Counted from the first letter of the stretch, positions 31,647 through 43,895 are shown. The stretch: DNA of 64,000 nucleotides from Caenorhabditis elegans (GCF_000002985.6 NC_003280.10:3468501-3532500), one strand, 5' to 3'. Numbers and translations: made by a program. Notes: generated from the sequence alone by a model not told the origin.

Positions 31647-33944
31647 CTAACGCCGGGTTCCATCCTCAAAGAAGATTCCTCCATCCTTGGCGCAATACTT
31701 TGGACAAATTCCCCGTTCTCCAGCTCTTCCGGCTTTTCCATCGTGTCCTGGAACTCCAGGAACTCCATCTTCTCCATTCTCTCCGTCAGTTCCATTCTCT
31801 CCAGGTGCTCCCGGAGCTCCAGCTTCTCCATCTTCTCCAGGATGTCCTGGAGTTCCACGTGATCCAACTGGTCCAATGGCTCCCGGTGGTCCTTGTGGTC
31901 CTGGAGTCGGCTCACTATTCTCAGCGTTCTCTCCCGTCTCTCCAGTTGCTCCCGGCTCTCCGATCTTTCCAAGTGGTCCTGGACGTCCTTTCTCTCCAGC
32001 AGCACCGTCTGATCCCTTCTCTCCATTGTCTCCCTGCGATCCAGGTTGCCCGTCGGCTCCCGGGTACCCGGCTTGTCCAGGGGCTCCCTTTGGTCCTGCT
32101 GGGCATGGTGGGCATGGTGGTGGGGTTACTGGCTCACATGGAGCCTCTGGTGGTCTTCCTGGGTTTCCGTTGAGTCCGTTGGCGCCGGCCTTTCCGTTTG
32201 GTCCTGGACGGCCTGGAGGTCCTGGTGGGCCTGGTGGGCCTGGAAGGCAGCAGTCGTGGCACGTTCCTTCGGAGTCAGAGCCCGTGGTGGCGGTGTGTGG
32301 TCCTTCTGGAATTTTTTATTTTGTTTGGAGTGAAAATTTTGAAAAAATCGGATTTTCCATCGCAAAAACTCCATTTTGACCATTAAGTGGGCGGAGCTTA
32401 TGTGACAATTTTTCACATTTTCTAAAGCCTGAAGCTGTATGAAAAATTCGGTTTTTTCTTTTTTTCGCCTGTCTAAAAGGCCTACAAGGCAGGCGCCTAG
32501 AAAGCCTACAACTCAGGCGCCTGCGAGCCTACAACGCCTACAAGGCAGGCGGCTCTAAAGCCTAAAACGCCTACAAGGCAGGCGGCTCCAAAGCCTACAA
32601 GGTTTACAAAGCAGGCGCCTAGAAAGCCTACAAGGAATGTGCCTAGAAAGCGTACGAGGCAGGCGCCTAAAAGGCTTACTAGGCATGCGCCTACAGGGCC
32701 TACGAGACCTACAAGGCAGGCGCCTAAAAAGCCTACAATGCCTACAAGGAAGGCGCCTAGAAAGCCTACAAGGCAGGCGGCTAAAAAGCATGCAAGGCAT
32801 ACAAGGCAGGCGCATACAGGGCAGATGCCTAGAAGGCCTTCTAGCCAGGCGTCTACAATGCCTATAAAGTAGGCGCCTGCTAGGCCTACTAGACAGGGAC
32901 CTACAAAACCTACAAGGCAGGCACATAGAAAGCCTACAATGCAGGCGCCTAGAAGGCCTAGATCGCCTACAAGGCAGGCGCCTACGAAGCAGCCTACAAA
33001 GCCTACAGGGCCTAGAAGGCAGGCGCCTACAACGCCTACAAGGCCTACACGGCTTAAACCTCACCTTCAACTCCAACAGCAACAAACGGCTTATCCTCGT
33101 AGGCGGCCGCCGGGCTATTTCCCTTCACCTCCGCCGCAGCCGCATCTCCACCACTATATCCGACAGGCGTTGGCTTGCTCGGATGCACATCGTATCCAGC
33201 TTGACGGGCGGTACGGTTGCCTGCCTGTGCGAATGGGAAGCCGGCTCGCAGAGCAGCAACGTCATCGAAAATCTGACGAGCATTGACGTTGCACGTGGCC
33301 ATCTCATGGGACATCTGACGTTTTACCGATTGGACGTAGGTGAAGACAACTGGCATTGTGACACAGAAACAGATCACCGAGACTGTGGAGAAGGTGACGG
33401 CGGCGTAGCCGATAAGGCGGTAGGCCTGGAAATGATATGGATTTTTAGTTTTTATAAGCTTAGAAGGCCTAGAAAGCCTACAAGGCAGGCGCCTAGAAGG
33501 CCTCTAAGGTAGGCGCCTAAATGGCCTAGAAAGCCTCCAAAGCAGTCGTCTAGAAGGCCTAAAGGGTAGGCGCCTAGAAGGCCTAAAGGATAGGCACCTA
33601 GAAGGCCTAGAGCGCCTACAAGGCAGGCACCTAGAAGGCCTACAAGGCCTACAAAACAGGCGCCTAAAAAGCCTACAAGGCAGGCGCCCAGATGGCCTAG
33701 AAAGCTTACAAGGTAGGCGCCAAGAAAGCCTACAAGGCAGGCGCCTAGAAGGCCTAGAAGACCCACAAGGCAGGCGCCTAGAGGACCTACAAGGCAAGCC
33801 TATACGGCCTAGAAAGCCTATTAGGCCTACTCGAAATAGACCGCTCACCTTAGTCTTCGGATCATCATCAACGTGCGTCTTCAAGCCCATTTCGCGAAGC
33901 AAAACGGGTGTGGAGAATGGCTTATCACCGCCTGCGTTGCGCAT
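31647..33944 (-). CDS. col-71: Cuticle collagen, probably col-71
   Basis: Three exons in phase: 33944-33849, 33425-33065 and 32305-31647, giving 371 residues. Exon 1 encodes a cytoplasmic start (MRNAGGDKPFSTPVLLREMG). Exon 2 has the nematode collagen N-terminal membrane/signal segment (YRLIGYAAVTFSTVSVICFC) and the conserved block up to NARQIFDDV. Exon 3 has a Cys pair (GTCHDCCLPG), Gly-X-Y repeats split by CPPCPAGP, further Gly-X-Y, and the tail GICPKYCAKDGG ... GTRR. Such collagens are secreted by the hypodermis, cross-linked and assembled into cuticle. The symbol is from memory of the smu-2/cyh-1 neighbourhood. Both introns are filled with a 12-24-bp minisatellite. The antisense frame of exon 3 is also open but is a shadow. 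Confidence 0.88.
32473..33055. repeat. GCCTACAAGGCAGGCGCCTA minisatellite, collagen intron 2
   Basis: About 24-bp units made of GCCTAGAAAGCCTACAAG and GCAGGCGCCTA, near-tandem across most of the intron. GGCGCC palindromes recur. ORFs encoding RLPCRPCR-type protein are artefacts. Confidence 0.93.
33458..33832. repeat. Same GCAGGCGCCTAG minisatellite, collagen intron 1
   Basis: Same unit and same orientation as in intron 2, but with different variant order, indicating independent expansion after transfer of the unit to the second intron of one gene. Confidence 0.92.
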
Positions 33945-34473
33945 TTTAAAGCCGCCGAAAATCGCCAACGACCGGTAAATCGGTGAAAAAGTTGGTTCGC
34001 ATGCGAGAGATAACGTAACGCCGTGGAGACGCAGAGTGTGTGGTCTATCGGATTTTCGGCGGAAAATGCTGGAAAAAAGTGTTCCCTAAAGACGTCAAAG
34101 ATGATAATGAACGATATAATTAGAAGCTTTTCTATAAAGTTTTTTGTCATTGAAGCTGGAATTTGGCTGAAATTTGCCGATTTTTCGCAATTTCTGAAGC
34201 TTGGAGCTTAAAAAGCATCGATTCTGCTCGAAATTCCCTCAAAAAAACCCGAAAACCCATCAATTTCCCGAGAAAATCTTGAAAATTTGGAGTTTTTCCT
34301 CTTCGGGGCCGAGTTGGAGTTTTCTAGGCCACGAGTTGCATCCGCGCTCCATTGCGAATATGGTTAATTTAATTTATTTATTTCGAAGGTTTTCACCGGG
34401 TTTTCGTCGGTTTTCGCTCTTTTTCGCCAGTTTTTTCGAATAAAAATTGAAATTGAATGATTTTCAGCTCAAA
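33945..34473. other. Divergent promoter region, collagen / Fcf2 gene
   Basis: Shared upstream region of the collagen (minus) and the Fcf2-domain gene (plus). An ATTTTCAG acceptor ending at 34467 lies 6 nt before the Fcf2 ATG and fits trans-splicing. No further gene. Confidence 0.5.
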
Positions 34474-36326
34474 ATGTCTGCGCTCTACTTCAAAAAGCTA
34501 CGAAAACAGCAGAATCCCGACGTTTCAAGCAGCGAAGATTCGGATTCCGACGAGGAAATTCCAAAAAAGAAGCAAAAGCAACAAGTAATCACAAAAAACG
34601 GCGATTTTTGCAAATTTTTAGCGAAAAAAACCGAAAATTTCCCAGAAAAGCACCAAAAAAATCGATTTTCAGAAGCCTGTCGCCGAGGAATTCGATGATT
34701 TCGTCGTTGACAGAGCCGTACGTGAAGAAGCGCCAAAAGAAGGAGCTTTTGAGGCAGTTGACCTGCTCGGAACATCCTATTTGGAGCCATATGAGATGGA
34801 TAAGGACTTGCAGGAGCTTCTGGAAAAGTCAGTTGTCGGGCCGAAGTTTGAAGGCGATCATCAGCCTCAAAATAGGCTTTTAGGCCGGAATGCGGCCGCC
34901 AGGCTGAAGAAAGTGCGTTGAAATCGATGAAAATTCGATTAAAATCGCTCAAAATCCAATAAAAATCGCTATTTTTCCAGTCAGAACGCGAAAAAACCAA
35001 AGGATCCGCTTGGTTCAACCTTCCAGCGACGGAGCTCACCGATGAGCACAAACGAGATTTGGAATTCCTTCAAATGAGATCAACTCTCGATCCATTGGCT
35101 CATTATCGTCGAAATGACCGGGCTGTACTGCCGAAATACTTCCAAGTTCGAGAAAATTTAAAAAATTCCCAAAAAATCCGAGATTTTTCAGGTTGGACGA
35201 GTCGTTGACGCTCCAGAAGACTTTTATTCGAGTAGAATGGTGCGAAAAGAGCGAAAAAAGACGATGGTCGACGAGATTTTGCATAATGAGGAATCGTTGA
35301 GCAAAGCCAAGAAAAAGTACGGGAAAATCAAGAATTTTTGTGAAAAAATTCAAGTTTTTGCGTTTTTAACGTTAAAATCGTGATTTTTAGAGCAAAAATG
35401 AGCTAAAAAGGATAAAAATTGGCCGATTTTCACCCAAAACGGCGAAATTTTGCCAAAAATCCTGGAAATTGATATTTTTAATGCAAAAACTCGCTAAAAA
35501 CGGTAGAAATTGACCGATTTTCACTCAAAACGCCGAATTTTTGCCGAAAATCCTGTAAATCTGCAGTTTTTGCGTTTTTTTAACGTAAAATTATGATTTT
35601 GGACTCGAAAACCCCAAAAAAATGCTGAAAATTGATCGATTTTCACTTGAAACGACGAAATTTCGTCGAAAAAACCCGGAAATGGACAGTTTTTTACGTT
35701 TTTTAACGTAAAATTATGATTTTGGAGCTCAAAATTGGCTAAAATTGATGGAAAATGGTGAATTTTCGTTACAATATGGTTTTTTTTTAATAAAAAAAAC
35801 ATTTTCCAAGATTTTTACCGAAAAATTTGATTTTAGGAGCAAAAAAAAGCCGAATTTTCAGAAAATTTCGCCGAATTTTGTCCAAAAATGGCGAAAAACC
35901 GCAAACTTTTAACTGAAAACACGATTTTTGACCAAAAAAACGATAATTTCAACGTTTTTTTCCGGAAAATAATCGAAAATTTTGAGAATTTCAGTATTTT
36001 TTCCTGAAAAATCCGCTAAAATCTCTGAAAAAAGCACAGGTTTTCCCCCCAAAAATCGATTTTTCAATAAAAAAAAACTCAATTTTTTCGGATTTTGAGC
36101 AAAACAAACGGTTAAATTGTGTGAAAATAGCTCAAAAATCACATTTTTCCTCCGAAAAAATCGATTTTTATATCAAAAAGCTCCAATTTTTCCATATTTT
36201 CCTTCCAGATACGCTGAAATTCGCCAAAAAGAGCAATCTAAACGACGTGGAGCATTCCAAAAATTCGGAAATCGCAAATCTCACAAGCAACAGAGAGAAT
36301 CAAAAATGAAGAATAAGAAGAAATAA
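34474..36326 (+). CDS. Fcf2-domain protein (DNTTIP2/TdIF2-like), pre-rRNA processing
   Basis: Five exons in phase: 34474-34584, 34673-34912, 34981-35145, 35192-35316 and 36209-36326, giving 252 residues. The N-terminus is Ser/Asp/Glu-rich (SSSEDSDSDEEIPKKKQKQQ). The Fcf2 domain (about 118-215) has the diagnostic KGSAWFNLPATELTDEHKRD, LQMRSTLDPLAHYRR and PKYFQVGRVV. The tail is Lys/Arg-rich (KSHKQQRESKMKNKKK), typical of nucleolar proteins. Yeast Fcf2 acts in early 18S rRNA processing in the SSU processome; the human relative is DNTTIP2. cyh-1 starts 193 bp downstream on the same strand, suggesting co-transcription. The last intron, 892 nt, is low complexity. Confidence 0.92.
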
Positions 36327-36510
36327 TTTTTTTTTGTTAATTTTTTGAATTTTCACATTTTTTTTCTGGTTTTTGTTGGAATTTTCTTGTTATAGACTCG
36401 TTTTTTTGTTATTTTGTCGATTTTTTGCCCATTTTTCACTAATTTTCACTGGTTTTCACCCAGAATTACCTTTTTTTTTACCGAAAATTTCAGCCAAAAA
36501 AATGGCAAAA

Positions 36511-36516
36511 ATTCAG
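36511..36516 (+). promoter_or_regulatory. Probable trans-splice acceptor of cyh-1
   Basis: AAATTCAG lies immediately before AA-ATG at 36519. The preceding gene ends only 185 bp upstream on the same strand, a spacing typical of SL2-type operon processing in C. elegans. Confidence 0.55.
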
Positions 36517-36518
36517 AA

Positions 36519-39500
36519 ATGTACGCGACGAGCACACAAAAACGGGAATGGACGTATACACCGGAAAAGTTGGCCGCAATGCGTTTGGAGGTAGAAAAAT
36601 TGGAATTTTTTATGGAAAATAGGCTAAAAACAGCAAAATTTTCACTTAAAACACGGAAAATTAACAATTTCGGCATTTTTTATTTAAAAAATTCGGAAAA
36701 AGTTGAAAATTTAGTCATTTTTATTGGAAAAATTAAGAATTTCGGCATTTTTTATTTAAAAATTCGAAAAATTGAGCATTTATTTCATTTTCTCTGAAAA
36801 ATTCAGGAAAAGTTAGAAATTTCAACGTTTTTTCCGGAAAAATTTATTTTTTTGTTTTTTTTTTCTGAGAAAAATTGAAAAAAAGTAGAAATTCCTGTAA
36901 TTTTACTGAAAAATCTGAGAATTCCACCGTTTTTTTTCCGGAAAAATGGATTTTTTTTCGCTTTTTCCTAAAAAAAAAACTGAAAAAACCTGAATTTTTC
37001 CTCAAAAAATTAAAAATGCCCAATTTTTTTGCAGATAAACATAAAATTCCGTCAAAAATACGAGTCAGTAATGCAGCCGGACGAGTTGGAGCTCTTTGTG
37101 ACACCTGAAGAGGAGCTCAGAATGCAAAGATCAATTGAGGATGCTGCTTTGAAGTTAGAATTTGCTGGATTTCACCGAAAAATCGGAGAATTCCCGTCAA
37201 AATTTCATGAAAAACGCGAAAATTCCGGCTAAAATTGGATTTTTAGCATAAAAAATCCGAAAAAACCATGAAAAAAACAATTTTGTACCGGAAAATGTGG
37301 AAAAATGCGATTTTTTCTCAATTTTCTGCATTTTTTGCACCAAAAATTGTGAATTTCGGTTATTTTCTATGAAAAATTGAGAAAATCGGAATTTTTGCCA
37401 TTTTTCCGATAGAAGTTCAGAAAAAATGCAGAAAATTCACAATTTTGGCTATTTTTTCTGAAAAAAATTTTTTTTTTAGTTTTTTAGTCGAGAAAACCCC
37501 AAAAGAAAACGATTTTCACACGAAAAAACCTGAAATTTTCAATTTTCCCACTCAAATACCAAAATTTTTCCAGATTCGCCGACAAATTCCGCCCACACAT
37601 ATGGCCATCAGTGAAATGGACAGCCTTGGCGTTTTTCAAGCGGGCTTTTCTTGTCTGGGTGCCATCAGACACGTCGATTAGGGTAAAAATTGAATTTTTA
37701 GCTGAAAATTAGTCAAAATCGCCGAATTTTTGATTTTTAAACGAAAAAACCTATTTTTCGGGCCATTTTTGCCCAAAAATTGTCAAAAATTCAATTTTTT
37801 CATACAAACTTCCGAATTTTTTTTAGTTTTAAACGAAAAAATTCTGCGATTTTTGGTGTAAAATTGACTAATTTTCGGCTTTTAAACGCAAAAACCTATT
37901 TTTCGACTCAATTTTGTGTAAAAATTGCCAAATATTTTGTTTTAAACGCAAAAATCGGCAAAATTTTGATTTTTTTAACGCAAAAACTTGGATTTCAACT
38001 CATTTTCACTCAAAAATCGCTAAAATTTTGATTTTTAAACTGAGAAAACTCAATTTTCTGCCGATTTTTGCCCAAAATTCCCCGAATTTCCAACATTTTC
38101 CATCAATTTTCCATTAAAAATCTTAATTTCAGATGGTAATGATGGCTTGCTTCTACTTGGCAATGAAAATCGACGAATTCTACATTACAATCGAAGATTT
38201 CGTGAAGAATATGAAGTAAGTCCTGATAATCGCCGCTGGCAGCTACTCATTATCAGAAGTTACAGCGTTGGAGAACCTCGACAAAATGCCGAACGGATTT
38301 TGAAGCTGGAGCCGGAGCTTATGAAGATTCTCGACTATAATTTGACTGTACATTGCCCGTATAGGTACGGAAAATCGGGATTTTCCAGCAATTTCCGCTG
38401 AAAATACTGGAAAAATTCGAAAATTTCACGAAAAACGGAGAAAATTGGCATTTTTCCGGCTCCGAGACCTCAAAATTGCTTAAAAATCCAATTTTTGTCC
38501 GAAAAAATTCAATTTCATAAAAATAAGAATTTAGAGCTGAAAATGCGCTATAAAATCCTTTTTTTTCTTACAAAATACCCCAGAAAACCTCGATCTTGGT
38601 TCAATTTTTGAGAAAAATCTGAAAATTTCGTAGATTTCCACTAGAAAATGTGAAAAATCTCAATTTGCATACGAAAAAGCCAAAAAAATCACATTTTCCA
38701 GCTTAAAACAACCCTAAAAATGACAATTTTCAGACTAGAAAAGCCTATAAATCTCATTTTTCAGGCAAAAAACCTAAAAAAAAATTTCCATTTTTCAGCT
38801 GAAAAAAGCCCGAAAAAATTTCATTTTTAAGCCGAAAACCCGGAAAAAATCCAAATTTTCAGCCGATCAAAAACCAAAAAAATCTTATTTTTCAGACTAG
38901 AAAAGCCTAAAAATCGCCATTTTTCAGGCCATACGAAGGCCATCTAATGGATATGAAGACCCGAATGCTTCTTCTAAATTTCGATCTCGAATCAATCCGC
39001 CGCGATTCTATGAGATTCTTCCAGAATGCACTACAAACCGACGTGCTTCTCCTCTATCCACCGTCACAGATTGCACTGGCCGCCATTAATTTCGGGCTCC
39101 ATGCTCAGGGTACGGCGAAGATCTCGAGAAATCGAAAATTTTGGGAGTTTTTGTGTAAAAATTCGAATTCCCCGTCATCGTATTAGTCTACCCTATAAGT
39201 TTCTGCTAAAAATCTCAAAATCCCGTCAAATTCGGTGTTTTGGGTTACTGTAGCCCGTGTTTGCGTACTCTCGGGGCTACAGTAACCCTGGAAATTTCAA
39301 AATTGCGCTAGAAACTCCAAATGTTCTTCTTTTAGAGCGGAATTTGACAGGAAATCCGAATTTCGCTGTAAAATTCCTAAAATTCGTTGCGTAAAGTGAT
39401 TTTCTAGTTTTCAAAATTTTTGCCAAAATTTTTGTGTAAAAATTCGAGCTCCCCGTCATCGAATTAGTCTAACACAAAAATTTCAGCTCAAAATCTCAAA

Positions 39501-40949
39501 ATTCCGTTAAATCTGGTGTTTTGGGGTACTGTAGCCCGTGTTTGCGTACTCTTGGGGCTACAGTAACCCTGGAAATTTCAAAATTGCGCTAGAAACTCCA
39601 AATGTTCTTCTTTTAGAGCGGAATTTGACAGGAAATCCGAATTTCGCTGTAAAATTCCTAAAATTCGTTGCGTAAAGTGATTTTCTAGTTTTCAAAATTT
39701 TTGCCAAAATTTTTGTGTAAAAATTCGAGCTCCCCGTCATCGAATTAGTCTAACACAAAAATTTCAGCTCAAAATCTCAAAATTCCGTTAAATCTGGTGT
39801 TCCGTGTTTGCGTACTCTTGGGGCTACAGTAACCCTGGAAATTTCAAAATTGCGCTAGAAACTCCAACTTTTCGTGTGCTATAGCAGAATTTCACGGAGA
39901 ACTCGAATTTCAGATTTAAGATCCGAAAATCTCAATTTCCGATAGAAAAATTCAGCAATTTTGCACTAGTTTCAGGCAAATCCGACGAGATTCTACGCGA
40001 GTTTCTTCGGAAACTTATCGGAATCGAAGAGGACTCGTGGGCTCATCGTGATGCTCGTCCAGAGGATTTGGAAAAGCTCGAAAAGACGGTTACGAGGTAG
40101 TGAAGAGCACCGGAAAATTGCACATTTTCAATGAAAATCGCTGGAAATTGTCGAAAAATGGCAAAAATTTGACTCAAAACACAAAAAAAAACAGGAAAAA
40201 TACAATTTTTGAGCCAAATTTTGGATTTTTTCAGAGAAAAACTAACGAAAATGACATAAAAATCGTTTTTAAGTGGAAAAAAAATACCGTTTTTAGTGGT
40301 AAAAATTGACAACAAAAACAATTTTTCACTAAAAATAGTAAAAAATCGCCATTTTTTGACAGCAAAATTGGGTTTTTAGCCTTAAAATGTGTATTTTTTC
40401 CCCAAAAATTTGCATTTTTATTTGCTAGAAACCTGAAAAATGAAGCTTAAGCTCAAAAATTCGGGCAATTTTAATGAAAATTTTTGAAAAAAATCTATTG
40501 AAAACCCGATTTTTCGCGTAAAAATATGTAAAATTGCGAGAAAAATCCGAAAAAAAACCATTTTTCGCATAAAAACCGCTCGAAAAAAGTGAAAAATCGG
40601 TTAATTTTTGGCTAAAAGGTTTTTTTTTCAAAGCTCCGGCGATTTTTGAAAAAAAAAATTAATTTTTAGTTTAAAAAACCGCTGAAATTTGGATATTAAT
40701 CAATTTTTCTCCTAAAAAATCCAAAAATTTTCCAGAGTCAATCAAATAATGCGAGAAGTCGATCGAAATTTCGTAGCAGTGACAGAGCAAGAACGGGAGA
40801 ATCACAAAAGCCAGCTGGCACGGATTCAAGCATTGATTCCAGCACTTGATGAACGACGAAAAGAGCAATGGTTGGCTGGTGGAGGTGTTGGATTGATGCC
40901 TGGAGAGCTCGCCGAGCAGCCAGTTGATTCTGATGACGAAATTAATTGA
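36519..40949 (+). CDS. cyh-1: Cyclin H
   Basis: Eight exons in phase: 36519-36590, 37035-37153, 37574-37682, 38133-38215, 38257-38364, 38928-39109, 39976-40096 and 40736-40949, giving 335 residues (human cyclin H is 323). The N-terminus MYATSTQKREWTYTPEKLAA matches the cyclin H start. The first cyclin box includes FADKFRPHIWPSVKWTALAF and MACFYLAMKIDEFYI. The conserved link to the second box is NLTVHCPYRPYEGHLMDMKT, then LLLYPPSQIALAAI. The acidic tail ends DSDDEIN. Cyclin H activates CDK7 with MAT1 in the CAK/TFIIH complex in the nucleus. Intron 4 is only 41 nt; intron 6 holds a 281-bp tandem repeat. Probably the second gene of an operon with the Fcf2 gene. Confidence 0.96.
39225..39850. repeat. 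281-bp tandem repeat in cyh-1 intron 6
   Basis: The segments 39277-39459 and 39558-39740 are identical on inspection, with period 281, and a third partial unit begins at about 39790. Units contain CGTGTTTGCGTACTCTTGGG, GGCTACAGTAACCC and CCCCGTCATCGAATTAG. Inverted relatives fill the intron at 42610-43740. Confidence 0.95.
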
Positions 40950-42097
40950 TTTTTGCTTTTTTTTTTCGCCTTGCTCCAGAAATTCTGCTACAAAATGAGC
41001 AATTTTTAACATTTTTTGGTCTAAAATAATCTAAAAAATTGGATTTTAATCTCTAAAAATTTAAAAATTCGAAATTTCCGTATTTCGACTTTAAAAAATT
41101 TCAAAAAAAATCGTTTTTAATTTCTGAAAATTAAAAAAAAAAAAGTCTGTTGGCCTGAACATTTTGAAAAATTCGAAATTTTTTGTTTTTCATTTCAAAA
41201 AATTCGTTTTTAATTTGCAAAAATTAGAAACATCGTAAAAATTTCGTTTCTAGTCTCTAAAAATTTTAAAAATCGAAATTTTTATTTTTCGAATTTTAAA
41301 AATTCCAAAAAAGTTTGTTTTTTATTTATTTTTTCCCTAAAAATTCGAAAAATCTAAAAAATGTGTATTTTGAATTAAAAATTAAAAATTTTCGTTTTTG
41401 AGCTTTAAAAATGTTTAAAAATCCCAAAAAAAGTGTTTTTTGTCTTAAAAATAAGCCTAAAAATTGCCTGAAAGCTGAAAATCACCGAAAAAATTTTTCG
41501 GAATTTTTCCACTTTTATCTGCTATTTTTCAACAGTTGTTCAGTAGTTTTTATTTAAAAAATGGGCAAATTTTCTGATTTTTTACTGAAAAATATGAAAA
41601 ATTTGACGAGTTCCAGAAGAAAATTAACGAAAAGCCACAAAAATTTGCATAAAACTATCGATTTTTTTCTTACAAAAATTCAGTATTTTTTTCATATGAA
41701 AAATGAAATTGTTTTAAAAAAATTTAAAAAAATCCGAAAAATTATCGATTTTTTAAAAACCAAAAAAAATATTTGAAAAAAGTTGAAATTTCTAAAAAAA
41801 AAACTACATTTTGTTCAATAAATTCGATTTTTAAAAAAATCGAATTTTTTAAACAAAAAATTATATTTAAAAATCGGTATTTTTCGAAAAAAAAATTCCA
41901 ATTTCTTATAGCTCATTTTATCGAAATTTCTGGAGCATTTCCCCCTATTTTGTTCAAAAAAATCCCTCAATTCTCTTATATTATCGGGTATAATTTTATC
42001 ATTTTTATCATTTTTACTGTGTAACTAATTTCCCTATGAAAATGCTCAATTATTTATTAATTTATTGTTTTTTCCCTCAAAAAATCGATAATTATCA
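40950..42097. other. Intergenic, convergent region
   Basis: A/T-rich low-complexity DNA (AAAATTTTAAAAA-type) between the 3' ends of cyh-1 (plus) and the Ig-like gene (minus). No gene or clear repeat family is seen. Confidence 0.5.
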
Positions 42098-43840
42098 TTA
42101 ATTTTGCACTTGAATGATGAGAATTGGCGGCGCGTATCCCATTTCTCCATTATTATTATGATCATTGGCTGAAAATTGTAATTTTTATTGTATTTTTAAA
42201 AAAATAATTATGCCCCTCTCCTCCAAAAAAGTAGGAAATTTTGCTAAAAAATTTGCGATTTTTCTGAAAATCGTGTCAAAATTCCCAAAATTTTGAGCAA
42301 TTTTCCAGTAAAATCGATTTTTTTTTCTTTAAAAAAATCGAAACTTTTTTACAAAAATTCCCCACATTAGGATCCTTCTGATAAGTTCCAGAATCGGCAA
42401 TCTTGGCATGCCGAATCAATACGGATCCATTTGGGAAAAGCTTGAAATTCGATGAATCCACCACTCGACCCTCACCCATTTTCCACGATTTCTCCCTCTT
42501 CCGAACGACATTATCTGATTGCCAGCGGCGACGGTTCGTTTGAGAGCCGAGGAGCCTACGGCGTCTTCGATCAGAAATGAGTCGCCAACCTGGAAAAAGA
42601 AGCCGAAATTCGAATTCTCCGTGAAATTCTGGTCTAGAAAACGAAAAGTTGAAGTTTCTAGCGCAATTTTGAAATTTTCGGGTTACGGTAGCGCCGAGAG
42701 TACGCAAACACCGACTACAGTACCCCAAAACACCAGATTTGACGGAATTTGGAGATTTTGAGCTGAAAATTATGGGGTAGACTAATTAGATGACGGGGAG
42801 CTCGAATTTCTACATAAAAAATTTTGAAAACTAGAAAAAATAGGTTTTCAGTTAGAAAATCATTTTACGCAACGAATTATAGGAATTTCATGACAATATT
42901 CGGATTTCTTGTCAAATTCTGGGTCGGAACGCAAAAAGTTGGAGATTCTAGAGTAATTTTGAAATTTTCAGAGTTACGGTAGCTCCAAGAGTACGCAAAC
43001 ACCGACGACAGTACCCCAGAAACACCGGATTTGACGGAATTTTGAGATTTTGAGCTGAAAATTATGGGGTAGACTAATTAGATGATGGGGAGCTCGAATT
43101 TCTACACAAAAAATTTTGAAAACTAGAAAAAATAGGTTTTCAGTTAGAAAATCATTTTACGCAACGAATTATAGGAATTTCATGACAATATTCGGATTTC
43201 TTGTCAAATTCTGGGTCGGAACGCAAAAAGTTGGAGATTCTAGAGTAATTTTGAAATTTTCAGAGTTACGGTAGCTCCAAGAGTACGCAAACACCGACGA
43301 CAGTACCCCAGAAACACCGGATTTGACGGAATTTTGAGATTTTGAGCTGAAAATTTTGTGGTAGACTAAATTCATAGCGGGGAATCCGATTTTCACTATT
43401 AAAATTTCATAAGTATATTTTGAACTATAGAAAATTGAGTTTTCAGCCAGAAAATCACCTTATGCTACGAATTTTTAAATTTTCACTACAAAATTCGGAT
43501 TCCTCGTAAAATTCTGGGTAGAAACACAAAAAGTTGGAGTTTCTAGCTCAATTTTGAAATTTTCGGGTTACGGTAGCTCCTAGAGTACGCAAACACGGGC
43601 TACAGTACCCCAAAACACCGGATTTGACGGAATTTTGAGATTTTGAGCCGAAAACTTAGGGATAGACTAAATTGATAGCGGGGAATTCGAATTTCGTAAC
43701 CAAATTTTGATTAAAACTTGCGAAACTACAAAAATCTTAAAAATTCGGTTTTTTACCTTCAGTAGAGCTGTCGCAATTGAAGCATTTGATAGAACCACTA
43801 TCAGTGCCAAGATGGCAAGAATTACAGTAGTTTGGGACAT
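42098..43840 (-). pseudogene. Secreted Ig-like gene with apparent 1-nt frameshift
   Basis: Exon 1 (43840-43757) encodes a signal peptide of 28 residues (MSQTTVILAILALIVVLSNA). Exon 2 (42589-42353) starts in phase as VGDSFLIEDAVGSSALKRT. The recognisable Ig part is in the next frame: WQSDNVVRKREKSW, then LFPNGSVLIRHAKIADSGTY, the usual D-x-G-x-Y turn of an Ig strand. Exon 3 (42168-42098) completes it as MGYAPPILIIQVQN, joining in phase only from the shifted frame. So one base is missing or extra near 42525-42545. The Ig cysteines are also absent (Gln follows TY). It may be a decaying pseudogene, a sequence error or a misjudged junction. A TATA box lies upstream. Intron 1 is filled by about 292-bp tandem repeats. 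Confidence 0.6.
42610..43740. repeat. About 292-bp tandem repeat (inverted relative of the cyh-1 intron repeat)
   Basis: Three to four units with GAGTACGCAAACACCGAC, GACAGTACCCCAGAAACACC and TAGACTAATTAGATGA. CGGATTTCTTGTCAAATTCT occurs at 42901 and again at 43193. These are reverse-complement relatives of the units at 39225-39850. Confidence 0.93.
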
Positions 43841-43895
43841 TTTTCAGGGCTGGAAATCCTGAAAACTGACTGAAAATTCAAAAATTGGATATTTC

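Noticed and set aside
31687-32379. 230-residue plus-strand ORF
   Set aside because: Antisense shadow of the collagen Gly-X-Y exon, whose GGN/CCN bias keeps the opposite strand open.
32555-33968. Arg/Leu/Pro/Cys-rich ORFs of 176 and 154 residues
   Set aside because: Reading of the intronic GGCGCC minisatellite; they conflict with well-supported collagen exons.
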